Assembly (NCBI RefSeq): GCF_040802235.1
Contig: NC_133166.1
Span: 4,898,001-4,962,000 of the forward strand
Length of the DNA stretch: 64,000 bases
From: Manis javanica
Lineage: Eukaryota; Chordata; Mammalia; Pholidota; Manidae
Reading direction: 5' to 3'
Made by a program: the position numbers and the translations under genes. The notes under the pieces are model-generated. The model saw nothing but the letters and a program-made list of their open reading frames with translations, did no database searches and was not told the origin of the DNA. Positions 57,801-60,870 of the stretch are shown in pieces. Within the stretch, counting starts at the first letter, position 1; every line of letters begins with the position of its first letter.

Positions 57801-58768
57801 GGACTTGTACAGGAAACAGAAACAAACTTCAATCTTATTTAAACCACTGTATTTTGGGGTCTCTCTGTTCCAAGAGCTTAGACTACAACTAATACATTTA
57901 ATTTTCTTGGTTGTAAAGTAAGAATGATACCTAGCAGAACTGCTGTAAGAAGGAGTATGCAGTAGGAGTTTAAAAAGTGATAGCTATCCAGATTCGTGCA
58001 ACTTTCCTCTAGCCTGATGTCAAAGTGATGGTCTGAGCAGAATAACTGAAAGTGAGACACCTAACGCGGTTTCATTAGTGCCAAAGTCAGTCACAGTCAA
58101 CACCCCACCTGGACACACAGCCTTGTTCCCCCCCACCCATTAGTTGGCTAATGAAATGATAGGAAGACAAAGCACCACCTTTGTGGTGCTGGTAGCAAGG
58201 AAGGGGTAGGGACAAATATTGGTGAAAAGGAAGTTAACTTTTTACAATGCCAAATTCTATACACGGTCAATACCTTCTCTCTTCTTGAAACTTTTGGTAA
58301 CATATTGAGTTCTTGTTGCTGTTCAAGGAGCGATATGTGTTTTCAGGCCATGTTAAGTGTTGAGTTCAGCCTTAGGAGCAGTTGTGGAGGGAAGACTGGG
58401 ACACTTGAGGCAGCAAGGAAGGAGCAAGCTGGCTAGGAGCTGCTGCCCTGTGGAAGCCCAAGAGCACATGAGGCCTGGGCGGGCACCCATCACCCTAAAA
58501 CACTGGGAAAACTCATGAAAAGTTGGAAAATGGTGATTTCCAAGTGCAGATGCATAGTCAAAATTGGAAACGTAGACACTATAAAGTCTTAGAGTTACTT
58601 AAATTTCCTCCCCACTTTCCTCACCAAAAATAATTGGCACACTCCTCTATTAATACTCAATTTCAAAATTCATATATGATCAAGGAGGTTTTGGCATAGT
58701 GAAGCACCAAATTATTAAGTAAAAAATTTCAGCACTTACCCTGTTGTATTATGGGCTTTGTTCTCCAT
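196..58768 (-). CDS. DEUP1: DEUP1 (CCDC67), deuterosome assembly protein 1, 3'-incomplete in window
   Basis: Spliced minus-strand gene. Joining 58740-58768, 49013-49184, 47563-47658, 40483-40617, 35696-35809, 33521-33760, 27066-27211, 24786-24891, 20144-20341, 18529-18615 and 196-392 gives 1520 nt open throughout: 506 residues plus 2 nt. The product starts [20 protein letters not shown] and matches, from memory, human DEUP1 (about 600 residues) along its length, so about 100 C-terminal residues lie beyond base 1. The sequence is rich in Glu, Lys, Gln and Leu heptads, i.e. nearly continuous coiled coil, with no signal peptide or membrane segment. Known role of the family: cytoplasmic scaffold of the deuterosome in multiciliated cells, binding CEP152 and so recruiting PLK4 for de novo centriole amplification. 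CEP63 is the paralogue at mother centrioles. No frameshift, stop or broken splice site was seen, so the gene looks functional. Identification is by remembered sequence, not a search. Confidence 0.96.
393..1689. other. Intron 11, unassigned stretch
   Basis: AT-rich intronic sequence with short open frames only. I see no recognisable repeat, splice pair or RNA gene in it. Confidence 0.6.
1690..2420 (+). repeat. Ancient LTR-like interspersed repeat
   Basis: The block from about 1690 resembles a mammalian ERV-type LTR in recurring phrases I recognise, such as 'ctctagcaaattaatcgaacc', a GGGGAAGGCCGTGGGAACC stretch, and a block around 2250-2300 reading 'gagcccttaacctgggaatc'. The exact family was not resolved and the borders are approximate. 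Frames inside it have no coding support. Confidence 0.5.
2421..4734. other. Intron 11, mostly unassigned stretch
   Basis: Begins with a degenerate TA/CATA simple sequence (about 2440-2500). It then continues as AT-rich sequence with no feature I can name except the inverted-repeat arm at 2774-2841. Confidence 0.6.
2774..2841 (+). repeat. Inverted repeat, left arm (68 bp)
   Basis: Reverse complement of 5057-5124 with a single mismatch (2836 against 5062), starting AAAGGTTTATTCTAAAATTA. Homology stops abruptly at both ends, and I do not recognise the unit as a known repeat. Confidence 0.9.
4735..5010 (-). repeat. L2-type fragment
   Basis: Contains the antisense L2 3'-end signature (AATAAATATGTATTGTGCATG followed by a 'gtgctaagtgctgg' block). 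Diverged; borders approximate. Confidence 0.45.
5057..5124 (-). repeat. Inverted repeat, right arm (68 bp)
   Basis: Partner of 2774-2841. 67 of 68 positions pair when reverse complemented, and flanks on both sides are unrelated. The two arms are 2215 bp apart inside DEUP1 intron 11. Confidence 0.9.
5490..6150 (-). repeat. L2 element, antisense
   Basis: Starts with a TTCATTCGTTCATTCACTCA-type repeat and the 'aggcactgtgctaagtgctaagg' block typical of an antisense L2 3' end. It then shows the expected 'gataagtgttataaaaggtgctatgatgg' and 'ggaagactt' stretches further inside. Open frames across it come from the repeat. Confidence 0.65.
9433..9451. repeat. Target-site duplication, left copy
   Basis: CTACTTTGTTTATTTTCTT, identical to 10646-10664. 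Removing one copy and the insert restores a continuous L1 ORF2 sequence. Confidence 0.9.
9452..10645 (-). mobile_element. Nested LINE-1 insertion: 5' leader plus start of ORF1, then A-tail
   Basis: Read on the minus strand, it starts GAGGGTGGAGCCAAGATGGC (typical L1 5' end). It carries a GC-rich leader of about 880 bp and the ORF1 start at 9765 ([12 protein letters not shown], with [13 protein letters not shown] further on). After an in-frame stop and about 160 more bases it ends in a short A-run. It interrupts the host ORF2 precisely and is flanked by a 19-bp target duplication. It lacks most of ORF1, all of ORF2 and the usual 3' UTR. Confidence 0.85.
10646..10664. repeat. Target-site duplication, right copy
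   Basis: Second copy of the 19-bp duplication flanking the nested LINE-1 at 9452-10645. Confidence 0.9.
13871..17060 (+). mobile_element. Old plus-strand LINE-1 remnant, split by a solo LTR
   Basis: Begins in ORF2-like sequence (AAGGGATGCAGCAAAAGCTA) and continues after the LTR with recognisable ORF2 phrases (around 15230-15420 and 15770-15860). It reaches a 3'-end-like region with 'gaatcagcaattctattctt' near 16480. It ends near a TA/CA simple sequence (about 16786-16850). Many stops; clearly decayed and older than the minus-strand L1 beside it. Confidence 0.7.
14680..15168 (+). mobile_element. Solo LTR, MaLR/MLT1-like
   Basis: 489 bp starting TGTTATGGGTTGAATTTTGT and ending ATAAATACA, with the canonical TG...CA termini. 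It is flanked by the 5-bp duplication ATGAC (14675-14679 and 15169-15173). The internal block 'gatatgttgaagttcctgaccc' and the 3' 'ctgttgtttgaagccactcagtttgtggcac' fit mammalian MaLR/ERVL-type LTRs. No internal viral genes remain. Confidence 0.75.
17061..18030. other. Intron 11, mostly unassigned stretch
   Basis: A short antisense MIR-like piece may lie near 17700-17755 ('gctgaggacactgaggcc'). Otherwise nothing is recognised. Confidence 0.5.
18031..18330 (-). repeat. L2-type fragment
   Basis: Antisense L2-like start ('tttttattcaactaacttccactgaac', then 'gctgggaggcgctagtgatac'), continuing weakly to about 18330. Confidence 0.45.
18529..18615 (-). CDS. DEUP1: DEUP1 exon 11 (residues 413-441)
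   Basis: 87 nt, phase 0 at both ends, acceptor CCTTTCAG, donor ATG|GTAATA. Encodes [20 protein letters not shown] and ends GDLDPGQYM. The DLDPG(E/Q)YM motif matches the human protein and breaks the coiled coil. Confidence 0.95.
18827..18933 (+). repeat. Diverged direct repeat, copy 1 (upstream of exon 11)
   Basis: About 107 bp similar to 20471-20573 (roughly three quarters identical by eye). Shared blocks include AAATTAAAAACA, TCATTT, CCATTTCTC..CTTCT and TTTTCTATT. It lies about 210 bp 5' of the exon 11 acceptor in gene orientation. Confidence 0.7.
18934..20065. other. Intron 10, unassigned stretch
   Basis: AT-rich, with a ten-G run near 19608-19617. No repeat, exon or RNA gene recognised. 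Confidence 0.5.
20144..20341 (-). CDS. DEUP1: DEUP1 exon 10 (residues 347-412)
   Basis: 198 nt, phase 0 at both ends, acceptor TGCTGCAG, donor CAACAG|GTATGC. Encodes [20 protein letters not shown], then [20 protein letters not shown], and ends [10 protein letters not shown] long uninterrupted coiled coil, highly similar to human DEUP1, and the exon by which the gene is easiest to recognise. Confidence 0.97.
20471..20573 (+). repeat. Diverged direct repeat, copy 2 (upstream of exon 10)
   Basis: Partner of 18827-18933, in the same orientation, about 130 bp 5' of the exon 10 acceptor. I do not recognise the unit as a named repeat family. Confidence 0.7.
20625..20830 (-). repeat. L1 3'-end fragment, antisense
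   Basis: Resembles the antisense L1M 3' UTR ('agctttactgagttattaattggtatacaaaataattg', then a phrase around 20700-20760). Diverged and short. Confidence 0.5.
21035..21130 (-). repeat. MIR fragment, antisense
   Basis: The MIR core in antisense: TGACTTGCTCAAAGGCATAA followed by a 'ttaactggcagagcaagggctagaaccta' block. Confidence 0.65.
21500..21800 (-). repeat. L2 fragment, antisense
   Basis: Internal L2 phrases in antisense ('acagaaaaataaacagttataacacagtg', 'gattcccagaggagtggacatcaggtc', 'gcaaaggatacagtgaaggc'). Borders approximate. Confidence 0.5.
21917..21975 (+). repeat. (TG)n microsatellite
   Basis: About 59 bp of nearly pure TG dinucleotide with one early interruption, in intron 9. Likely length-polymorphic. 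Confidence 0.97.
22230..22330 (-). repeat. MIR fragment, antisense
   Basis: Antisense MIR core ending in GGCAGTCTGACTCCAGGACC, with the preceding part diverged. Confidence 0.55.
22485..22570. repeat. MIR3-like fragment
   Basis: 'tttcagagttggacaggactctaaaaatcac' then 'aatctaaccccatcattt' resembles an antisense MIR3-type SINE end. Low resolution. Confidence 0.4.
23530..23640 (+). repeat. L2 3' end
   Basis: Sense L2 end: 'ggacaggatttgtcttttgcattattg' leading to GCTCAATAAATGTTTACTGA. Confidence 0.6.
23930..24035 (+). repeat. L2 3' end fragment
   Basis: 'gcgcccaggtcttattcatccttgtattcctagctcctgg' matches the L2 3' terminal region pattern in sense orientation. Confidence 0.5.
24070..24470 (-). 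repeat. MIR, antisense, split by a second MIR
   Basis: Antisense MIR in two parts: 24070-24154 ('gccctgttctgagcactttacatgtattg') and about 24386-24470 ('ctcatttaaccctcatcacagcc', then 'ggtaagtactaattatccca'). The break holds a sense-strand MIR. Confidence 0.65.
24160..24385 (+). repeat. MIR, sense, nested in an older antisense MIR
   Basis: GGGCTCTGAAGCCTGATTGC, then the core 'cctctgccacttactagctgtgtaa', the 'taaatgtaaaaagaggataata' block, and an L2-like tail ('aactggcatatggcaagtgc'). A TTTAACC motif is present on both sides (24148-24154, 24389-24395), as expected of a short target duplication. Confidence 0.7.
24786..24891 (-). CDS. DEUP1: DEUP1 exon 9 (residues 311-346)
   Basis: 106 nt, completes codon 311 (AG|A, Arg), acceptor ATTTGCAG, donor AAG|GTATGG. 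Encodes [20 protein letters not shown] and ends NHEKELSK. The proline-rich, basic run is probably a hinge between two coiled-coil segments, and is less conserved than its neighbours. Confidence 0.95.
24892..26541. other. Intron 8 (distal part), unassigned stretch
   Basis: AT-rich intronic sequence without a recognisable repeat, RNA gene or further splice pair. Confidence 0.5.
26542..26571 (-). CDS. DEUP1: Candidate DEUP1 30-nt cassette exon (8b)
   Basis: Between exons 8 and 9 a 30-nt segment has a pyrimidine tract (T9CT4) followed by AAAATCAG as acceptor and CAAAG|GTAATG as donor. It begins and ends in the same phase as the exon 8/9 junction, so inclusion would add ten residues ([10 protein letters not shown]) without a stop, and skipping restores the ordinary protein. 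The human product as I remember it lacks this insert. Whether it is spliced in cannot be told from DNA alone. Confidence 0.5.
27066..27211 (-). CDS. DEUP1: DEUP1 exon 8 (residues 263-310 plus 2 nt)
   Basis: 146 nt, starts in phase 0 and ends after two bases of codon 311 (AG). Acceptor ATTTAG, donor AAAAAG|GTAAAT. Encodes [20 protein letters not shown] and ends QNAQENKK. The seven-A run just before the donor is a likely place for sequencing or replication slippage. The codon left open can be completed by exon 9 or by the candidate cassette exon at 26542-26571. Confidence 0.95.
27365..27490 (-). repeat. L2 fragment, antisense
   Basis: TTCATTCATTTATTCAACAT, a 'cagcactgacgatacagatactg' block, then 'gtgagcttacagtctagtg': a classic antisense L2 3' end. 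Confidence 0.65.
28330..28430 (-). repeat. MIR fragment, antisense
   Basis: 'atagttgaggaaattgagggccagacttgatccaaagttacacagcacataagtggcaga' is a diverged antisense MIR core. Confidence 0.55.
28605..29140 (-). repeat. L1 3'-UTR fragment, antisense
   Basis: Antisense L1M 3' UTR: 'cataccatgggattaacccatttaaagcatacaattcag', 'cagcccctggcagccac', 'acttagcataatgctttcaagg' and 'gatggataaaccaca'-like blocks. No coding capacity. Confidence 0.75.
29150..31565. other. Intron 7, unassigned stretch
   Basis: About 2.4 kb of AT-rich sequence in which I recognise no repeat, exon or RNA gene. It is the longest repeat-poor stretch of intron 7. Confidence 0.5.
31570..31800 (-). repeat. MER5A-like hAT-Charlie DNA transposon
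   Basis: Antisense copy: 'acagcactttttacattttgg', then a 'ttgtctcgtgcactgcaggacacttagcagcaaccctggcctctgcc' block, then 'gtgacaaccaaaaatgg'. These are hallmark stretches of the MER5A non-autonomous element. No transposase expected. Confidence 0.75.
31801..33520. other. Intron 7, unassigned stretch
   Basis: Mixed-composition intronic DNA; the frame of 64 codons near 32838-33032 has no supporting homology I know. Nothing else is recognised. Confidence 0.5.
33521..33760 (-). CDS. DEUP1: DEUP1 exon 7 (residues 183-262)
   Basis: 240 nt, phase 0 at both ends, the longest coding exon here, acceptor TTTCTCAG, donor CAG|GTGATG. The first half holds a low-complexity, probably flexible linker (residues about 198-220, with SGSETPQL). 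The second half returns to coiled coil ([13 protein letters not shown], then [18 protein letters not shown]). The linker diverges most from the human sequence as I recall it. Confidence 0.95.
34030..35020 (+). mobile_element. L1 3' part, sense on plus strand
   Basis: Decayed ORF2 C-terminal region and 3' UTR. It includes a 'tttaaacaggcaattcacagaagaggaaatg' block, 'agaggtgttcaagctt', 'ctgga[ag]caacctgaatgttcatcaataagg' and a TA-rich tail. In frame it is broken many times. Confidence 0.75.
35040..35470 (+). repeat. L2 fragment, sense
   Basis: Thinly conserved L2 with the phrase TGTCAGGTTCTTGAGGGCAG followed by 'ggaccaaacaatctt' near 35380-35420. Confidence 0.5.
35696..35809 (-). CDS. DEUP1: DEUP1 exon 6 (residues 145-182)
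   Basis: 114 nt, phase 0 at both ends, acceptor after a T-rich tract (TTTTTTTTAAG), donor CAG|GTACAT. Encodes [20 protein letters not shown] and continues to SEKCKQFQ. One of the best conserved blocks against remembered human DEUP1, with only a few substitutions. Confidence 0.95.
36640..36775 (+). repeat. L2 3' end fragment
   Basis: 'ctgtccaggctgtaagcaacgactatgtatttcattacttttgtatc' followed by 'cagagcctaacaaagtacaggc' fits a sense L2 end. Confidence 0.45.
36935..37060 (-). repeat. L2 fragment, antisense
   Basis: 'tcaattcaataatttttattaagcacctagtgtccacatgctg' is an antisense L2 3' end. Confidence 0.5.
37100..38340. other. Intron 5, unassigned stretch
   Basis: AT-rich intronic DNA with no feature recognised. 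Confidence 0.5.
38350..38680 (-). repeat. L1-type 3' fragment containing a (CA)30 microsatellite
   Basis: 'cccatgtacccttcacccaatttaac' and the flanking blocks resemble an old antisense L1 3' UTR. The dinucleotide array at 38551-38610 lies inside it. Confidence 0.45.
38551..38610 (+). repeat. (CA)30 microsatellite
   Basis: 60 bp of uninterrupted CA dinucleotide in intron 5. Pure, so likely highly polymorphic. The open frame running through it is an artefact. Confidence 0.98.
38760..40482. other. Intron 5, unassigned stretch
   Basis: No repeat, exon pair or RNA gene recognised in this 1.7 kb next to exon 5. Confidence 0.45.
40483..40617 (-). CDS. DEUP1: DEUP1 exon 5 (residues 100-144)
   Basis: 135 nt, phase 0 at both ends, acceptor TATTTACAG, donor GAG|GTGAGC. 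Encodes [20 protein letters not shown] through NLNQKLE. Most of it is coiled coil, with an acidic break (PEEEIPFE) in the middle. Confidence 0.95.
41225..41830 (-). repeat. L1 3'-UTR fragment, antisense
   Basis: 'attttgaaataattatagattcaaaggaagttgcaaag', a 'tgaccctcatccccctcctcctg' block and 'ctattacaaataaagctttgc' are characteristic of old L1 3' UTRs read backwards. Confidence 0.7.
42232..42663 (-). mobile_element. Nested, younger retroelement 3' end with A-tail
   Basis: About 430 bp inserted into the older L1. On the minus strand it ends with a polyadenylation signal (CAATAAATATGAG) and an A-tail, and both sides carry CATTCCCTTTT (42221-42231 and 42664-42674), the target duplication. It contains three 19-bp tandem units. 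From memory the sequence is that of an abundant family in a laurasiatherian lineage, perhaps an L1 3' UTR of pangolins. The family name is not known to me. Confidence 0.7.
42371..42427 (+). repeat. Three tandem 19-bp units inside the nested retroelement
   Basis: Units GAACAAGTTCTTACATGGT (42371-42389), then 42390-42408 and 42409-42427, each with at most one change from the first. Each unit contains the palindrome GAACAAGTTC or a variant of it. Confidence 0.9.
42838..42886 (+). repeat. (TA)n microsatellite
   Basis: About 49 bp of pure TA dinucleotide inside the old L1 3' UTR. Self-complementary and prone to length change or cruciform formation. Confidence 0.97.
43700..45515 (-). mobile_element. 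L1/HAL1-type ORF1 region and 5' leader, antisense
   Basis: From about 43700 to 44560 the text matches the decayed antisense ORF1 region of old L1 or HAL1 elements (for example 'gacatttttccagttcaatcc', 'tcttgattgttttttctc'). From 44600 to 45110 a GC-richer 5' leader has imperfect tandem units. ORF2 between this and the 43.0-43.6 kb piece is largely missing, so this may be a HAL1 or a deleted L1. Frames here are not genes. Confidence 0.6.
44620..45110. repeat. Imperfect tandem units in the L1/HAL1 5' leader
   Basis: Loosely repeated blocks of roughly 60-90 bp, each with 'tccccact' or 'ctccactag' followed by 'ttactgc' or 'ttaccac' and a GGTGG-type motif (for example near 44640, 44740, 44850, 44930, 45030). 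Unit borders were judged by eye. Confidence 0.5.
45516..47305. other. Intron 4, unassigned stretch
   Basis: Contains a small direct repeat (AAAAAATGAAGCAATTT twice near 45584-45618). No other repeat or RNA gene is recognised. Confidence 0.5.
47306..47430 (-). repeat. L2 fragment, antisense
   Basis: 'atcaacaagtcacttaataaatag', then 'agtactgtgctaacaattaaaggg' and 'gagctgaccacctagt' resemble a diverged antisense L2 end. Confidence 0.4.
47563..47658 (-). CDS. DEUP1: DEUP1 exon 4 (residues 68-99)
   Basis: 96 nt, phase 0 at both ends, acceptor AATGCAG, donor CAA|GTAAGG. Encodes [14 protein letters not shown] and continues to LQTLKAQ, a clean heptad coiled coil. As a symmetric exon its skipping would keep the frame. 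Confidence 0.95.
47660..49010. other. Intron 3, unassigned stretch
   Basis: 1.35 kb between exons 3 and 4 with no recognised repeat. The frames on both strands near 48400-48720 overlap each other and have no splice or homology support. Confidence 0.5.
49013..49184 (-). CDS. DEUP1: DEUP1 exon 3 (residues 10-67)
   Basis: 172 nt, acceptor TTGCCAG, donor GAG|GTATTG, which departs from consensus at +4 to +6 and is the weakest donor of the gene. Encodes the N-terminal block containing [20 protein letters not shown] and ending [10 protein letters not shown]. This stretch is shared with CEP63, so it is likely part of the N-terminal interaction and coiled-coil region. Intron 2 upstream is 9.6 kb. Confidence 0.95.
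49190..50340. other. Intron 2 (distal part), unassigned stretch
   Basis: No recognised repeat or gene. The opposing frames at 49791-50124 lack support. Confidence 0.45.
50345..50460 (-). repeat. MIR fragment, antisense
   Basis: 'aggcccagagaaattaaggtcacacattaatcagtaggagagccagaactagatcccaggc' is an antisense MIR core. Confidence 0.6.
50915..51035 (+). repeat. L2 3' end
   Basis: 'tgtaagctctgaaagaaaaagcac', then 'gcgcagtgccccagcacatagc' and 'atcaataaatctttgaaaaatgaa' form a sense L2 terminus. Confidence 0.6.
51690..52060 (+). repeat. LTR-like ancient repeat
   Basis: The stretch with 'ttcccactcccctgcctgcttcggagcctctgcc' and 'ctacatagcaagctctgaattaatgg' resembles the 3' part of a mammalian LTR. 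Family unresolved. Confidence 0.35.
52160..53210 (-). mobile_element. L3/CR1-type LINE remnant, antisense, about 1 kb
   Basis: Ordered blocks match, from memory, antisense CR1-group LINE sequence: 'cccttcataatcctggtggctttcctctgaacaagttcc' (52190), 'atttatatttatccttattaaatttcaac' (52530), 'cccagttttgtgtcagctgaagatctgataa' (52885), 'atccaagtgattataaa' (52950) and 'gatgaaggacagagccccaaggcattccacta' (52980). No open frame survives. Unusually long for such an old family. Confidence 0.6.
53211..55465. other. Intron 2, unassigned stretch
   Basis: Over 2 kb in which no repeat, exon or RNA gene is recognised. Confidence 0.45.
55470..56230 (+). mobile_element. Old L1 ORF2 fragment, sense on plus strand
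   Basis: Very diverged. The stretch around 55885-56010 ('gagtcaaagaagaaatcaaaatag', 'agatgtggtcaagaggaactttag') follows L1 ORF2 order. Many stops. Confidence 0.45.
56430..56720 (+). repeat. L2 element, sense
   Basis: 'gcactttctgttcctgctctctggaactctctt', then 'ctccaaatgccactttacaagggaatccttg' and 'tgttttgttcaccgctgtattcctgg' run in L2 order to its 3' end. Confidence 0.7.
56980..57110 (+). repeat. L2 3' end fragment
   Basis: 'taaattctaagttctttaaggtc' followed by 'ccatagggcttagtgttgtgcctggcatat' resembles a sense L2 end. Confidence 0.45.
57440..57930 (+). repeat. LTR-like ancient repeat (MaLR-type)
   Basis: 'ggctctggccaatgggaagtgaacagaagtgagg', a splice-like CCTCTGGCAG, and the terminal 'tttaaaccactgtattttggggtctctctg' resemble an ERVL/MaLR LTR. 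The two plus-strand frames here belong to the repeat. Confidence 0.4.
58060..58735. other. Intron 2 (proximal end), unassigned stretch
   Basis: Nothing recognised in the 0.7 kb just downstream, in gene orientation, of exon 2. Confidence 0.45.
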
Positions 58769-58812
58769 GTCAAGAATCTGCTGTGCCTGGTCTATAATTC
58801 TTGAATTTTAAT
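58740..58812 (-). CDS. DEUP1: DEUP1 exon 2 with start codon
   Basis: Acceptor CCTAACAG precedes base 58812. The start codon is 58768-58766 in a strong context (GACATGG: G at -3 and +4) with no upstream ATG in the exon. Coding part is 58740-58768, 29 nt, encoding MENKAHNTT plus two bases of codon 10. The donor is GTAAGTGC at 58739. The 44 nt before the ATG are 5' UTR. The start agrees with the remembered human N-terminus MENQAHNTMG. Confidence 0.93.
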
Positions 58813-59029
58813 CTGTTAGGGGGAAAAATGATGTAGACTCCTAAAATACTTATATTTATTAACCTGTTAAACAAGAAAAAAGAAAATTCTGCTATTGGCA
58901 AAGCATGGAGTATGAATTTTTCTGAGTGTAGAAGCTCATGATTCTATGAAATGTATACATTTGGTGGTTTTTTTTTTCCAGCGCTCCCTTGCGTTTAGGA
59001 CATTAGCTCAGTGATGAGGTGAAATACAC

Positions 59030-59130
59030 GGTACTGACATGAACACCCATTCACTACCTTAGTGCAGGTACTTTGCGAAGTGCTCAGTACATGAGTAAAA
59101 CAGAATTCCTATTGTAGAGGAGTTCCAGCT
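59030..59130 (-). repeat. L2 fragment, antisense
   Basis: 'acacccattcactaccttagtgcagg' then 'gaagtgctcagtacatgagtaaaacag' fits a diverged antisense L2 in intron 1. Confidence 0.4.
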
Positions 59131-59639
59131 AAATATTCCCAAACTTTTCTTGTGGATCCCTTAAAAGTTTGCCTTTGAGTAAATTATTTCCGTGGCCCTT
59201 TCTGAGGTTTGTTAGAATGAATATACCACAAGATTTAGGACAACAAGCTGAAGAATTGCCTAAAAACAGAAATTTTACAATTCCTCAATTGCTCTGTGGA
59301 CACCTGGTCACTCTTTTGACAAAATAGGATGCTTGCACTTGCCTAAAGTAAAATGAAAAAAAAAGAAAAGAAAAAGTGTTTCCCAGCAGCAAAGGTTTAG
59401 TTAAAAAATAAAAATAATAAAGTATTGAAAAGGACTTCCACTCCTGGGGATCACTGAATTAAACCCAATGAAATAGCATTCAAGAGGGTAGGATGAGAAA
59501 ACTGCCAGGCTCACTTCATTTCCTAATTAATAAAAGGCATTTAAGACTGGTGTGTGTGGAGCAGAGGGGCGAGGGGCAGGGATGGGCAACGGAAAGATAA
59601 GCAGACCGGAGATGGGGAAGTTGATTTTCGAGGTTCTCA

Positions 59640-59730
59640 ATCCCTTACATTAACGTCAGGGAAACTGAGGTTCAGACCAGTTAGGTGACTTGCCCAAAGG
59701 CCGCACAGATCGAGCCTCTAGACCTTCTAG
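59640..59730 (-). repeat. MIR fragment, antisense
   Basis: 'cagggaaactgaggttcagaccagttaggtgacttgcccaaaggccgcacag' is a clear antisense MIR core, directly beside the CpG island. Confidence 0.7.
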
Positions 59731-59943
59731 CTTAGGGACTCCGCTCTGAGTTCCACGAGCACTGCCCCGGCAACCCGGGCTCCCCACCCCCCCGGCCGCG
59801 CGCCCCGGGACCCCGACCCCCATCCCCGCCTCTCCCTCGGTTCAAGCCCAGGCTCCGCGGAGCAGCCGGCAGGCTGGGGTCCGCCGCCGTCCGGGGGAGG
59901 CCGGGCCGGGGTCCCTCGAGGGCCTGGGGACCGGGCGGGTTAC

Positions 59944-60100
59944 CTGCGCCGCGCCGCGCTCTCCGGGAGGTCTGCGGCCCCGGGAGCGGGAACGCCGCGG
60001 CCCCGCCAGCCCTGCCCCTCGGAGGGCGCCGCCGCCCGCCGCCCGCCGCCCGCCGCCGCGCTCCCGCCGCTCGGGCCCGCTCGCCGCGAGGCCCCCGAGG
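59944..60100 (-). other. DEUP1: DEUP1 probable non-coding exon 1 (5' UTR)
   Basis: Within the CpG island the minus strand reads GGCGCAG then GTAACCC, a good donor, so exon 1 would end at 59944 and intron 1 run 59943-58813. The next exon has an acceptor upstream of the start codon, so the gene needs at least one 5' UTR exon, and this is the best placed candidate. The 5' boundary cannot be read from sequence; 60100 is a placeholder. Transcription probably starts somewhere in 60000-60300. Confidence 0.5.
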
Positions 60101-60150
60101 CCGTTACGGGCTCGGCCTCCCCGCCCGCCGCGCGTGCGCCGCCCCCACTG

Positions 60151-60164
60151 GTCGCCAAGGGGAC
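60151..60164. promoter_or_regulatory. Possible degenerate RFX X-box
   Basis: The sequence GTCGCCAAGGGGAC in the CpG island fits the X-box pattern GTNRCC-spacer-RGYAAC with the first half-site perfect and the second at four of six. RFX factors commonly control ciliary genes, so the location is sensible, but a match this loose is expected by chance in GC-rich DNA. Confidence 0.2.
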
Positions 60165-60504
60165 GCGCGCCGCCGGGCCGCCGCCGCGGGCGGCCTGGGA
60201 GACGGGGGCGGGGCTCCTGGGCCTCGCCGCCCCGAGACCGAGGCTCCCCGACGCCACCTCGGGGCCCTTGCCTCAGTGCGGCTCTCAGCGCCTCGCCCAG
60301 CGTCCCGCGCCCATCGGGGGTCCGAGAAATACATGCTGAATGAACGAACGAACGAAATAACGATGGAAGAAGGTGTAAATAGCTGTGGGGAGGGAAGGGC
60401 TCTGTATCCAAGCTCCTTAAGCCTCCCAGACCCTCCTCCCTGTTATACACATTTGAAAGGGTATGAAAAAGAAATAGACTTGGGGTAAAGACAACTGCCA
60501 TCCT

Positions 60505-60680
60505 GTTCGTCCGGTGCCGCCCAGCGGGCGAGAGCTGTGTGTTTTCTTAACTGCTTTGCCCGGTGCGCAGCTCCTGCGGTCGGGGCCCCAGCGGCCGGCT
60601 GCACCTGTCTTTCCCACCCAGCGCATTAGAACCACTCTGCGACCCGGGCGGAGCAGACGGTATTGCCTCCCTTCCGGGGA
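60505..60680. promoter_or_regulatory. Second, smaller CpG cluster upstream of DEUP1
   Basis: About 175 bp with repeated CG dinucleotides (for example around 60515-60530, 60560-60600, 60645-60660), separated from the main island by an AT-richer gap. It may be an island shore, an alternative promoter, or a divergent non-coding start. No gene is seen to the right of it. Confidence 0.35.
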
Positions 60681-60843
60681 GGAGGAAATAGCTCCTAAGA
60701 GAGGAACGCAGAGGGAACCCAGAGTGACGGTTCCAGATTCTTTCCTTTTTTCACCAAATTCCAAGAGTAACTGATGACAGAAGCTCTGTCTCAACGCTCC
60801 TGATTTCAAAGAAATGATAGGGAAGAATATACATATATGCACA

Positions 60844-60870
60844 GACACACACACACACACACACACACAC
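60844..60870 (+). repeat. (AC)n microsatellite
   Basis: About 27 bp of AC dinucleotide upstream of the DEUP1 promoter. Confidence 0.95.

Larger units (their letters stand above)
59757..60330. promoter_or_regulatory. DEUP1: CpG island and DEUP1 promoter region
   Basis: About 570 bp of very GC-rich, CpG-dense sequence in an otherwise AT-rich window. It contains a GC box (GGGGGCGGGGC at 60204-60214), a CCG/CCGCCCG simple repeat (about 60027-60060), and the candidate exon 1 donor at 59944. Position and orientation fit the minus-strand DEUP1 gene. No TATA box is evident, as usual for CpG-island promoters. Long open frames across it are composition artefacts. Confidence 0.85.

Noticed and set aside
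59842..60501. 219-codon minus-strand open frame across the CpG island
   Set aside because: Low-complexity Arg/Gly/Pro/Ala translation caused by GC-rich sequence with few stops. It crosses the exon 1 donor and has no family resemblance.
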